Part shown: positions 12,301 to 39,454 of the stretch, in pieces
How positions within the stretch are numbered: position 1 is the stretch's first letter
Layout: every line of letters starts with the position of its first letter
Assembly: GCA_009746045.1 (NCBI GenBank)
Contig: RPFO01000938.1
Span: 691,262-755,261 of the forward strand
DNA: 64,000 nucleotides
Direction of reading: 5' to 3'
Source of the DNA: Mesostigma viride
Taxonomy: Eukaryota; Streptophyta; Mesostigmatophyceae; Mesostigmatales; Mesostigmataceae
The notes under the pieces: model-generated
Databases searched by the model: none
What the model was told of the DNA's origin: nothing
What the model saw: only the letters and a program-made list of their open reading frames with translations
Position numbers and translations under genes: made by a program

Positions 12301-15300
12301 GGCAAACCATGCTCACCGCGTAGAAGCGTGTGGCGCAGCGCCGACTCTTGAGGCTCTCCACAAACGCGCACGCGTCGGACGACTCGGCGCGGTCGCGGAT
12401 GTCCAGCAGCGCGAGGCCGACGCTTGGGTTCAAGCACACGTCACGGGCGTCGCGCAGCGTGTCTGCCACCATCACCTGTCACCAGCAGGGTTAGTCCACC
12501 GTGTGTGTGTGGGGGGGGGAAGGAGAGATTGGTTGAGGGCGGATGAATCGGGTACGCAATACCTGTCACCAGCCATGTAGCCCATGGTCCTACGTCGTGT
12601 GAGGTATGAGGCTCGGTGACTTGTTGTCGTGAGCAGCGCCATCAAGGGCGGGGCGGGGCGGGGCGGGGCAGGGCGGGGCGTTGTGGGATCCCAATGGCAG
12701 GGCGTGCTCATTGGCGTGCAATCGCGTGTTCGAAGGCGTGCCATGTCGTGGTTCGTTAGCACCAAAGGTGCAATCTAGCGGCACACAGGACAGGCATTCT
12801 TGCCAAGATGTAACGAGACCATGACGAGCTGCTCGCATGGGCACGCTCAGGATATCCCAGAGAACATGGCCGCTCACCTTGACGTCGAGCCGCAGCAGCA
12901 TTGCCATGAGCCGGTTGCGCAGGCTGGCCGACAGGCCCACGAGTGCGACCGCTTGCTTGCCCTGACCAAGGGTAAACAACGGGGGAGACGGCCAGAGATA
13001 AACAACGGCGACGGTGATGGTGGCGGCGGCAGCATAATTGAGGGTGGGCATGGTCAGCGAAGTCCAGGGGCCTACAGCGGAGGAGAGCGGGTGGGCAGTC
13101 AGCAGTCAATACGTTTGCAGGCAATTCAGCTACAGGATTGCCTGCCTTAAGTTTCCAGGATTCCTATGGTGGTGTGGGACAGGCCGGACAGCGATGCTGG
13201 TGGTTCCATGGCTTCATGCGGGCATGCTTGAGACAAAGCCGCCCCAAGCATTCATTAATTTACAGAAAGACTTTGTCACCCCAAGCAGGGCCAAACGCAA
13301 GCCCTAGCCCAAGCATGGTCACGGCGACTACTACAACGCGTCACGCCTATGGCGCGAGGCAGCTGCCGGGCTATGGCTGGAGAACCGCGACCCACGTTCC
13401 ATTCACATGCCCAGCTACCGCAGCGCACGAGCGAGAACGACGCATCCTCACATCACCAGTAGATTATCCAAGTCATTTAACAGGGATTGTGCAACCCATT
13501 CAACAGGGATTGTCCCGCCCATTGGACAGGGAGGTCGCCCGCCCTTGCTGCTTGCCCATGCCAGCGCGACAACTACAACGATGCCCAGTTGTACAGTATA
13601 TGCCCGGTTGTACAGTATATGCCCAGTTGTACGGTATATGCCCGGTTGTACAGTATATGCCCAGTTGTACGGTATATGCCCGGTTGTACAGTATGTGCCC
13701 GGTTGTACAGTATATGCCCGGTTGTACAGTATATGCCCGGTTGTACAGTATATGCCCGGTTGTACAGTATATGCCCGGTTGTACAGTATATGCCCGGTTG
13801 TACAAGAGCAGGCATCCATCCCATTTGTTACATAGGGTACACGAGTAGGCATCCCATTTGTTAATTAGGGGATACGAGTAGGCATCCCATTTATTACATG
13901 GGGTACACGAGTAGGCATCCCATTTGTTAATTAGGGGATACGAGTTGACATCCCATTTGTTAATTGGGGCACACGAGTAGGTTTTTTCCACATGCGGCAA
14001 AAGGAGAGCCATGACGGCATGACCGCAAATTATTGGGTACTACTGTGAGCCTGGATGACTCCAATCTATGGACCGTCACCTGCCACATGGCCCACATAAA
14101 ACAGACTCTCCACACACGAGGTATGCATACCTTGTCTGAACCGGGTCAAAGTTACCGCTTTGGTGGGTCCGCCCTCGCAAAGCCTCGGTTTGACGTCTCC
14201 CATACAACGGCACAAGTGCACATCTCGTCCATCACAAGCGCATAACTTGTATGACGCTTGTCATAAAAACGTTACAAGTGCGCACACACATTGTCTGACA
14301 CTTGTCATACAAAATCAACAGCGCAGACCTTGTTTGACGCTAGTCATACGACACAACAAGTACACACCTTGTCCGACGCATCTTCCCCGAGCGCCGCTTG
14401 CAGCTCCTTGGCGCACGCGGCGGCGCGCAGACAGCAGTTTTCCGCACTCTGCCACATGGCCAAGTCAGGGTCAAGTCGGTAAAGCCATGGTGGGGTGGGG
14501 TGGGGTCGGGTGGGGTGGGGTGGGGTGAGAATGGCGGCAGGAACTAGCCAAAAGAAACAGAAACTAGCCATTAGAAATAGAGCGACGGCAGAGACCAGGA
14601 GCTCAAGATGGGAGAAGAGATGGGCGAAGAGATGGGCGAAGAGATGGGCGAAGAGATGCCAATTGACAAGGGACCACCAACTAGACGACTATTATGCGAT
14701 GGAGATAATGGTCAACTGAGCAGCAGGCACGCTCACATAAAGACCATTAATAATCACTGAAAACACAAGAGGTGAACGCAGTGTTTCTGCTTCGGTTGGG
14801 GGGGCTTCAGAGGGTCCCGACGAGGCCGTTAGCAGAAACACTGGTTGGCCAGAGTGTGTCTAGTGCCATGACCCATGCATGAGAGTCCGATGCATCCGTG
14901 TTCGACGCTTCTTTAAGTTGATCCCGCGCATCCCTCGTCTGGTGATTAAACATAGGCTGCGCATCCGACCTCTGATTCATACCAAGTCCTCATGCATCTG
15001 ACACTCAGTGTGCCTATAGGCCGCAGGTTTGCTGCATCAACCTCCATGGACCACACCAGGCCTGCACCAGGGTACGTTATCGTACTGAATTGGAGTGAGA
15101 GCCTAAAAAAACAAACTGTACTGGAGGCCTAGTAGAGGTCCCACCACCGATTACTGTGGTCCGTTGCGCGGCCAACCGTTACGCATCTGCCGTCCGACGC
15201 GTGCCAAAAACAATTATTAGAGACGCTGGTGATCGACACTATAAAAAACAAGGGTACCCATTATTAGAGACGCTGGTGATCGACACTTAAAAAACAAGGG

Positions 15301-18300
15301 TACCCATTATTAGAGACGCTGGTGATCGACACTATAAAAAACAAGGGTACCCATTATTAGAGACGCTGGTGATCGACACTAGAAAAAACAAGGGTACCCA
15401 TTATTAGAGACGCTGGCGATCGACACTAGAAAAAACAAGGGTACCCACGCATGGTGGGGAGCCGCAGGATCAGGCAGACTCCCTGGCCAAGCGCAATGCC
15501 GTGCGCCCCAATGGCTGGATAAATGCAAAAACAGCGAATCGCGGCGCATATGGCGCGTGCGGATCATCGACATTTTCCTAACACTGATGTGGCAAATATA
15601 CACATGCCACCAGTGAGGCCGGAACCATGGGGAAAGCCATGGAAAGGCTTGGGCAGATGAAAGCAATCACTAAACTACTGCATCGCTTAATTATTACTAG
15701 GTGGCACGACCAGACTTGAGGTACCGTTGGCCACGCACAACGATGTGATGGGCAAAGAACAACCCAGACAGTCCCATCATACAGACCCCGATCCTACAGA
15801 TTGACGCTGGCAGAAACTTGACCGTCCCCTTCTCACTTGTTACTGTCGGCACGTTACAGTGACCCTTGCCATCCCGATAACAGCAGCTCTACGGGGCCCC
15901 AATTACTAATTACTAACCAAGGGCGCCTATAATAACTGGCAGTACCAAAACTGGCTATCTATTCCCGCCGCCAGCCCCTGCCATCACAACTCCTGTCACC
16001 ATGAATACTGCCATCAAGTGCTGCCATCAGCGACTGCCATCAAGTGCTGCCATCAGTGACTGCCATCAAGTGCTGCCATCAGCCACTGCCATCAAGTGCT
16101 GCCATCAGCGACTGCCATCAAGTGCTGCCATCAGCCACTGCCATCAAGTGCTGCCATCAGCCACTGCCATCAAGTGCTGCCATCAGCCACTGCCATCAAG
16201 TGCTGCCATCAGCCACTGCCATCAAGTGCTGCCATCAGCCACTGCCATCAAGTGCTGCCATCAGCCACTGCCATGATGCTCTCCATGGAATGCTGCCGTC
16301 CGCACCTCCTCTTGCTCGAGGCAGCGCGGGAAGATGGCCGTGATGGTGCGACCGCCCGAGAACTGTCGCACGCCAACACGTGGCGCCGATTGGGGATGTG
16401 GCGGCGGTGGCGGTGGTGGTGGTGGTGGTGGTGGTGGTGGTGGTGGTGGTGGTGGTGGTGGTGGTGGTGGTGGTGGTGGTGGTGGTGGTGGTGGTGGTGG
16501 TGGTGGTGGTGGTGGTGGTGGTGGTGGTGGTGGTGGTGGTGGTGGTGGTGGTGGTGGTGGTGGTGGTGGTGGTGGCGGCGGCGGCGGTGGTGGTCGTCGT
16601 GGTGGTGGTGACCGGGGCCATTGTGCGGGGGCGAAGAGGGAGCCCACAGGATTTGTTAGGGGGGCATGAAAGGCAAAGATGGACGTCATTACAAAAGCGA
16701 GTTCCCATTTGCACTATCGCACGCAGCGGAGCTGCCGCAACTTGTGGCATCCCCAAAGGTACCGGTAGTTGGAAACGCTGCCTGCTTAGAAACTTTCAGA
16801 CTTTGGAAATTTCACAACAGCTGCGCTGCATGGATACAGCATAATGGCTGCGCTTCATGGACAGATCAAGAACGACCGCTGCACTCCACGGATCCACAAC
16901 ACAGGAGCCAGCAGAGCGCGCCAAGGCCAAGTCAGCATGCAAGCGTGCGCAGTGGCCCAGCGCGTGCTGAGTCAGCTCACCTTGATTAGGTCGCCCCCAT
17001 GCGCATGAACCACCCGCGCGACCTGTGGCCATGCCAGAAGGCACACGGCAACAGGCAACAAATGACAAGCGTCAAGCGACAGAGCCACAAGGCATCGCAA
17101 GAGCACGACACATCATCATAAGCAGGCACGACACATCATCATAAGCAGGCACGACACATCATCATAAGCAGGCACGACACATCAGCAGCAGCCAGGGGCA
17201 GGCAGCGCATGGTGGTGTGGCACAGTCAGCCTTGAATGGCACAAACAGCCTTGTAATCCCACCTAGTTGCCTTGCTGTCACATGCCCACATTGGTTGGGG
17301 CATGCATCCCCATGTAACGATGCCATGATAGTATAAACATTAATGTGACTCAGAGATATCTATTCCTTTCCTATTGAACCTACTACCGTAGTGGTCAAAG
17401 TCACTTTGCGTATAATGGTTTGTGAATCGACATCGCTAAATGCTATTAATGGGCTTCAATTTGGGTCACAAAGTTCAAATGTTACCACGCCGCGCCTGTG
17501 CCGCGCCGCACACCGCAAGCCTAGCTATTATAATCGGTGCTACGAAATGCAGGATCAATCCAATTACTCAGGTGGGTAGTTGGGTTACATGGAGAGGGGG
17601 CCAAGGGATATGAAGTCGGTGAGACCCAAGCCACTGACCACAAACAAGTTGATCGGCTCGCAAACCTAAAACTTTGCCTTCCTTTTGGGTCGCAAACTAT
17701 ACATTTCACCTTGTTTTGGGGTCGCAAAGTAATTAGACGCAAAGTGATTTTGACCACTACGGTAGCAATGTTATCAATGTCATACATGATGATAGAATAT
17801 ACTATTATGTAGTACCGCAGTGACACTGTAGTTTGATAATGATAATAATGATTATTATTATCAATGAATTCGGCTCACCGTTACAGCGGTGCCATTGGAC
17901 CACCCCACCCAAGTACCCCACCCACATTACGAAAACAAGCACCACCACAACTACGAGTGGAGTTACAAATCATGGCTCACCGTGGCAATGGGGGAATTAC
18001 ACAACGCGCCCACACTCCCCAGCGCCGCACTCTCCTTACCACGACGACAATGAAGTACAGCCACAACCAAAACTTCTCAGCCTTTAATTATTGTGTACAG
18101 TAATAATAATAATATTATTATTATATTCACAATGATAATAATAATATTCATATGGCAAATTATCGTTTGTGGCTCACCGTGGCAATGGTGGCATTAATCC
18201 AGGCCACCCAGTGCTCCACCATCTCCATGTCCAGCATGCCCTCCGCGACCGCGTCGGGGGCGGATGCCAGGCACTCAGCGCACATGGAGGTGTGCAGCGG

Positions 18301-19269
18301 CAGCTCGACGGCCATGAGCGCGCCGGGGATGAGCCGTGGCGTGTGAAGCATGCGCTCGCCGTCGGAGAGATCTGAACACAATGCGTATAGGGGCGAAAGC
18401 CGTGCGTTTAGGGTAAAAAATGAGTGGCATGTTCGGAGGCACACGTCGCAAAATCAGGGGGGTGGCAGCTGCCCCATGCGTGTACTTGGGTGCCCTGTGC
18501 GCTTCAGTGCCATGATCATCGGTGAAACGTTCAGGGGTTCAGGGTTCAGGAGATGAGCCGAGCCACTTTGGCATGCAACAAATTCAAGGAGTGGCTGCGG
18601 TTTCTGAAGCCACGGGCGTTTGGGCGGGACAGGAATGCGGATTCTAGGAGATGATGGAATGGCATGAGCTGAGACAGCAGGGCAGGGTCTAGAGGTGACA
18701 GTGGCAACGGCGCGCAGCAAGGGGATGGAATGCGCGCCCGCGAATAAGGGCACAAGGAAACAGGTAGCGAACATGTGCTGGGGTGACCGACAAGCGGTGC
18801 TCGGCCAGTCAGCTTTGATTTGGTCTGTGCAACTACCAAGGATGTGTACCATGCATCAACTAACAGACCACTGTAGTCCGAAACTTTCCACGCATGCGCC
18901 ACACGTGGAAAGGCAAGTGAGCCATGCACCTGCCGCCGTCAAGGCCACGTCGGCGACGAGCTCTTGCAGCGTCCGGGGTACAAGGCTTTTCAATGACTCC
19001 AACTTAGCCATGATATCATGATGTGGCATGCAAGGTAAGTTCCCCCTGAGGGCGTCATCCATGTCATACTCGTCCTCAGGCTGCGGGGTAGCCCAGTTCC
19101 AGGATCCTCCCCGCGAGGAGCGCTCTTTTTCCTTTTTCCTTTTTGATCCATCCAAGTCATGAAAGATATCTATCTCATGCTTGACCTTTTTCATAAATCG
19201 GAGGACCTTGGAGCCCTTTTTGGGGGGCTTTGGGGCCGCACTCCCTGGCGGCACCGACACCCCAGCCAT
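213..19269 (-). CDS. Soluble adenylyl cyclase (ADCY10)-type multidomain protein with degenerate cyclase domains and STAND ATPase (gene span)
   Basis: Multi-exon gene. Likely exons, in transcript order: 19269-18930, 18371-18178, 14448-14368, 12961-12878, 12475-12317, 11596-11066, 10561-9625, 8789-4441 (two homopolymer frame breaks), 3673-3359, 2895-2566, 2072-1524, 1127-1061, 372-213; phases agree at almost every junction. Domain order: unrecognised N-terminus, pseudo-receiver (12961-11500), second half of a cyclase C1 domain (HVLLGYGE near 11090, SPEMWQQV near 10340), a C2 domain (10080-8300), then a STAND/AAA module: Walker A GGLGLGKSHL near 6550, Walker B LVIVLEDIH at 4441-4470, GNPLYL near 2890, and a winged-helix and helical repeat part near 1600-1900. 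This order is that of animal and algal soluble adenylyl cyclases, which make cAMP. Here the C2 Asn and Arg that stabilise the transition state are replaced by Gln, and no metal-binding Asp half of C1 was found, so catalysis is doubtful. The start is the first ATG of the first recognisable exon. The 3' end may continue beyond the window. Confidence 0.85.
373..1060 (-). other. Intron with AAT/GAT microsatellite
   Basis: Intron of the cyclase-STAND gene. On the plus strand 449-532 is an impure AAT/ATG-type trinucleotide tract; 720-900 is rich in TGCGTG and CACATG. No gene is seen. Short open frames here have no recognisable content. Confidence 0.5.
1061..1127 (-). CDS. Cyclase-STAND gene, exon 12
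   Basis: A short exon MQEGSVDGSVPGMDHPLLQA plus VNATLA, flanked by CTGCAG and GCCAG|GTAGGC. It ends two bases into an Arg codon, matching the one-base carry-in of the next exon. Confidence 0.65.
1524..2072 (-). CDS. Cyclase-STAND gene, exon 11: winged-helix and helical region
   Basis: 183 codons in phase 0. LRSLEELGLLVSFNYMPHRF, RAHHKSICRSLRMQRAFGW and AYHCVMACKGVEDVEEDAMH correspond to the winged helix plus the first TPR-like helices that follow the ATPase in ADCY10-type proteins. It starts VCSVAKHSEMF after acceptor CCTGCCAG and ends CRRRQ|GTAATG. Confidence 0.75.
2073..2565 (-). repeat. Intron made of splice-junction echoes
   Basis: The block CTGCAGCGTGGCCAAGCACA (minus strand) sits at the downstream exon start (2049-2078). 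It recurs degenerately at 2146-2176, 2228-2258, 2455-2480 and at the intron's own donor (2545-2570). Short direct repeats of the form AATGATCAAAAGAA lie at 2355-2425. Confidence 0.6.
2566..2895 (-). CDS. Cyclase-STAND gene, exon 10: GNPLYL motif
   Basis: 110 codons in phase 0, starting GNPLYLKISLLGWCHEALSE, the conserved STAND motif after the sensor strand. An Ala/Gly/Ser-rich insert follows, then ATLHGHADAFLRYLEHLDGV. The sequence at the start of the following intron resembles the start of the next exon. Confidence 0.8.
2896..4440 (-). other. Two introns of the cyclase-STAND gene, with a long C/G homopolymer
   Basis: Introns 2896-3358 and 3674-4440 flank exon 9. The first has GGTGGG-rich sequence near the acceptor. 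The second carries G-rich stretches (3690-3720, 3855-3895) and an approximately 20-base C run at 4074-4094. Nothing else is recognised. Confidence 0.5.
3359..3673 (-). CDS. Cyclase-STAND gene, exon 9: ATPase sensor region
   Basis: A 105-codon exon in phase 0 (NFDFFSWEVLIYLLGSSRLR, then PLLVFTFRPDVYV). The pattern of an LLVFTxRP strand followed by CRLAPFSPAEATQMA is the usual segment after Walker B in STAND ATPases of soluble cyclases. Acceptor TTGCGCAG; donor at GAG|GTGGGT. Confidence 0.8.
4441..8789 (-). CDS. Cyclase-STAND gene, exon 8: C2 end, Walker A and Walker B, with two homopolymer frame breaks
   Basis: A very long coding block. It starts VVLVCGFGLRGLP (C2 core strand) and continues GVGVAYGPLLSAFIGSDERS then WYSVYGGPLQRGLQLADVA, the C2 nucleotide-site region. 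SSLIGRDAEMGVLLDAV and GGLGLGKSHLMREF are the STAND entry motif and P-loop. LVIVLEDIH at the 3' end is Walker B. The cyclase part and Walker B share one frame; the P-loop segment lies in another. The frame changes at a 10-base C run (7760-7769) and returns at a second (6224-6233). Net length is consistent with one uninterrupted exon. Much of the 1450 codons is Gly/Ser/Ala-rich linker. Confidence 0.8.
8790..9624 (-). other. Intron of the cyclase-STAND gene
   Basis: Between the donor at 9624 and the acceptor at 8790. Purine-rich on the plus strand near 8800-8890 (polypyrimidine tract of the acceptor on the minus strand). No repeat or gene recognised. Confidence 0.45.
9625..10561 (-). CDS. Cyclase-STAND gene, exon 7: C1-like end and first half of C2
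   Basis: Begins MWVMSVGGG after acceptor GCGAACAG. SELLLLDALPHDVDMLQGV and HVGIVVSPEMWQQVCSVY align with the C1 end of soluble cyclases (pattern LVIGxxVDD...VILSPxCWQLC). GALLCVRLVSRAFLHAL and LDAAVRVVQEELVEGKGC align with C2. It ends one base into a Gly codon at AAGG|GTAGGT. Confidence 0.8.
10562..12316 (-). other. Introns around exon 6, with short tandem repeats
   Basis: Intron 10562-11065 contains three copies of a unit of about 33 bases (10777-10875, CGCACCCACATGCAGGAC type) that resemble the nearby exon start. Intron 11597-12316 contains CAACCATTCCCCAACACA repeated at 11935-11995 and two echoes of the exon 5 donor at 12100-12135 and 12203-12237. Confidence 0.5.
11066..11596 (-). CDS. 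Cyclase-STAND gene, exon 6: end of pseudo-receiver and start of C1-like half
   Basis: A 177-codon exon in phase 0. It opens ITEVTSKQVEDKCRKVGIEG then CLSRPIMMSQLVEIL, the receiver beta-4 to alpha-5 pattern, with Arg where receivers have the conserved Lys (SRP for SKP). A Gln/Gly/Ser-rich linker follows, then LPSLSVHVLLGYGE, which matches the cyclase strand preceding the nucleotide-site loop. Confidence 0.75.
12317..12475 (-). CDS. Cyclase-STAND gene, exon 5: middle of the pseudo-receiver
   Basis: A 53-codon exon in phase 0. It contains GLALLDIRD, which aligns with the beta-3 strand and phospho-acceptor Asp of receiver domains, and ends CATRFYA, the start of beta-4. Its donor region has two echoes downstream in the intron (12100-12135, 12203-12237) and its acceptor has one upstream (12560-12580). 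Confidence 0.75.
12476..12877 (-). other. Intron of the cyclase-STAND gene with a short GGGGC run
   Basis: Holds an acceptor echo at 12560-12580 and a GGGCG/GGGCA pentamer run at 12648-12680. Nothing else is seen. Confidence 0.5.
12878..12961 (-). CDS. Cyclase-STAND gene, exon 4: first strand and helix of the pseudo-receiver
   Basis: A 28-codon exon (GKQAVALVGLSASLRNRLMA...) that fits beta-1 and alpha-1 of a response-regulator receiver domain. Where receivers carry the Mg-binding acidic pair, this reads VGLS, so the pair is missing. Donor AAG|GTGAGC. Confidence 0.7.
13581..13804. repeat. 21-bp minisatellite, about 10.6 copies
   Basis: Unit GCCCGGTTGTACAGTATAT plus two bases, with A/G variants at fixed positions. 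It lies in the intron between exons 3 and 4. Because 21 is a multiple of 3, all frames stay open (VQYMPGCTVYARLYSIC-type translations), which is not evidence of coding. Confidence 0.9.
13806..13985. repeat. 33-bp tandem repeat with alternating unit types
   Basis: Starts directly after the 21-bp array. Units begin GAGTAGGCATCCCATTTGTT. One type continues AATTAGGGGATAC and the other ACATGGGGTACAC; they alternate over about five units, a small higher-order array. Confidence 0.8.
14110..14367 (-). repeat. Echoes of the exon 3 donor
   Basis: CCTTGTCCGACGC at the true exon end (14367-14380, plus strand) has degraded relatives near 14126, 14245, 14292 and 14328 (CTTGTNTGACRCTNGTCATAC type), spaced about 40-100 bases. 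Confidence 0.5.
14368..14448 (-). CDS. Cyclase-STAND gene, exon 3
   Basis: A 27-codon exon, phase 0 at both ends, starting SAENCCLRAAACAKEL and ending GEDASDK at donor AAG|GTGTGT. It leads directly into the receiver-like domain of the next exon. Four degraded copies of its 3' end follow in the intron (14120-14350). Confidence 0.6.
15209..15447. repeat. 47-bp tandem repeat, about five copies
   Basis: Unit contains TTATTAGAGACGCTGGTGAT and CGACACTATAAAAAACAAGG. Period is 46-48 bases and the copies are nearly identical. Intronic. Confidence 0.9.
16003..16275. repeat. 26-bp minisatellite, about ten copies
   Basis: Unit CCATCAAGTGCTGCCATCAG plus CCACTG or CGACTG. Intronic. Open in several frames only because the repeat lacks stops. 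Confidence 0.9.
16398..16612. repeat. GGT trinucleotide microsatellite, about 70 copies
   Basis: A nearly pure (GGT)n tract with GGC interruptions at both ends. It lies in the long intron between exons 2 and 3. The plus strand is G-rich and could form G-quadruplexes. The poly-Gly, Val or Trp frames are artefacts. Confidence 0.95.
17098..17182. repeat. 22-bp tandem repeat, about four copies
   Basis: Unit GCACGACACATCATCATAAG plus CA, the last copy diverging. Intronic. Confidence 0.85.
17396..17762. mobile_element. MITE-like element with 26-bp terminal inverted repeats and TA target duplication
   Basis: Ends are inverted repeats beginning CCGTAGTGGTCAAAGTCACT and ending in its complement, with one mismatch over 26 bases (17396-17421 and 17737-17762). 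A TA dinucleotide flanks each side, as for Tc1/mariner-type insertions. At about 367 bp with no transposase it is a non-autonomous element. It contains internal TTGGGTCGCAAA motifs and lies in a cyclase-STAND intron. A degraded relative is at 24386-24635. Confidence 0.8.
17763..18177 (-). other. End of the long intron, with AT-rich palindromes and donor echoes
   Basis: Contains AATAATAATAATATTATTAT-type sequence at 17836-17865 and 18100-18150, and two copies of the exon 2 donor side (GGCTCACCGTGGCAATGG) at 17871 and 17972. Confidence 0.5.
18178..18371 (-). CDS. Cyclase-STAND gene, exon 2
   Basis: Acceptor TGTGTTCAG and donor ACG|GTGAGC. It encodes a Met/Ala/Glu-rich, probably helical segment (LSDGERMLHTPRLIPG ... 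MVEHWVAWINATIAT) with a Cys pair (MCAEC). No domain is recognised. Echoes of the donor side lie in the following intron at 17871-17900 and 17972-17995. Confidence 0.65.
18372..18929 (-). other. Intron 1 of the cyclase-STAND gene
   Basis: Between donor 18929 and acceptor 18372. CAGGGTTCAGG-type short repeats at 18530-18550. Nothing else recognised. Confidence 0.45.
18930..19269 (-). CDS. Cyclase-STAND gene, exon 1
   Basis: Starts MAGVSVPPGSAAPKPPKKG and has a basic Lys-rich stretch (KRKKEKERSS) and an acidic one (EDEYDMDD). It ends one base into a codon, at a GTGCATGG donor, which matches the two-base carry-in of the next exon (codon GAT, Asp). No domain is recognised. Confidence 0.65.
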
Positions 19270-20578
19270 GTCTGCTGGCCGAAATAGGAAAAGGCTATAC
19301 AACCGTGGAACCTAGGATCCTACATGACCCATGGCAGACAACGGCGGGCAAGGTGCCTGCCTCTTCCAGCACGACGTTCTTCATTACCAATGTGAGCACG
19401 CCTTGAAGCCCCGCCCCAAAAAATGCCATGACAGGTTTCTGGGTTCTGGGTTGCCGGTTCTGCCTGATTTCTGCCTGTTGCCTGTTTGCCTGTTCAGCCC
19501 ATCCTCACCAACCTGGACAGGGCTCACGCGTGGCATGCAGCTTATTGCGTTCCGTTGGTTTGTCCGTGACGGATGGGGCCCGTCTTCTCGTGTCGATTCC
19601 GCATCCCATGGATTATGGTACCACTTCGTCTGCAGTATCCTGCAATGGTAGCTGCACTCTGTCAGAATGAGAGGTTTCTTTGGCTAGTAGCTAAACGATG
19701 ACTTTCAGGTCCAACGAAACGCTGAGCTGGCAAGCAAGCGATGGCTGCAGTTTATAGTGAGGAAGTGCGCATGCCAAGTGGCACATACACATCAGTACCT
19801 TCAGTACCAAAACATTTCACAATATCAAAAACGACGCCTAACTAAATTTGTTGCCGGAACGTTCACAACGGGCAAACCGCAGGAGTGCACCAGGGGCAGC
19901 TGCAGTCCACTGTGCCCAAACTCAAACCTGGCAGTCATTGGCAGGGCGACGTCATGGGTCGGAGTGTCCAGAGTGCCCACTGTCATGTACGATAACAAGC
20001 CTTCAACACGACGTGCAACGCCCTATCTGCTGCATTCAAATTCCTGACTAGCCGGATTTCGGATTGTGGCATGTTATGTACGATAACAAGCCTTCAACAC
20101 GACGTGCAACGCCCCTATCTACCGCATTCAAATCACTGACTATCCGGATTTCGGATTGTGGCACGGAGTGTTCCTTGCGGCTTTTAGAAAGACTCTATGT
20201 AAAGCAGCGTCAATACCGGTGAGCGTCGTCAGGCAATTGCTACTCGGACGCCTGAGGAGCAATATCTGATGTGCTTTCATCCGGCGCCCTTTTGATTAAC
20301 TTTTCGGGTTTTGAAGCCGTGAAGAACATGGCTTACGTTCTCAGAACTGCTCTATACCCGAGCCAACATGGCAATTCGCTGCCAGAGGCCAGCGCAACCA
20401 CGTGAGCAAGTTTTCTTTCGCAGAAGAGGCGTAGATATTACCTCATGATACCGGATTTGCACGTGGGCTTTAGCCTTCCTGGCAGTTTTGGCTCCTACAC
20501 TTCCCTCGCGCTCATGGCAAGCGTTCGCACCCCAGCCTTCCAATCCGAGGATGCCAATTGAGAACGTGTCGTAGCGTC
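19270..20578. other. Divergent intergenic region with a 91-bp direct repeat
   Basis: Lies between the start of the cyclase-STAND gene (minus) and the CTC1-like gene (plus), so it should hold both promoters; no TATA box or other motif could be assigned. Two copies of a 91-bp repeat (GTACGATAACAAGCCTTCAA ... GGATTTCGGATTGTGGCA) occupy 19987-20168. Confidence 0.6.

Positions 20579-39454
<18,876 letters not shown>

Noticed and set aside
13581-13985. CRISPR-like regularly spaced repeats
   Set aside because: Repeats are contiguous without unique spacers, and the genome is eukaryotic; they are minisatellites. The same applies to 27885-28595 and 37060-37390.
16096-16756. Poly-Trp, poly-Gly and poly-Thr frames
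   Set aside because: Translations of (GGT)n and its complement, lying in an intron of the minus-strand gene.
18178-19269. Histidine kinase module ahead of the pseudo-receiver
   Set aside because: No H-box (SHELRTP-like) or ATP-binding N/G boxes could be found in the N-terminal exons.
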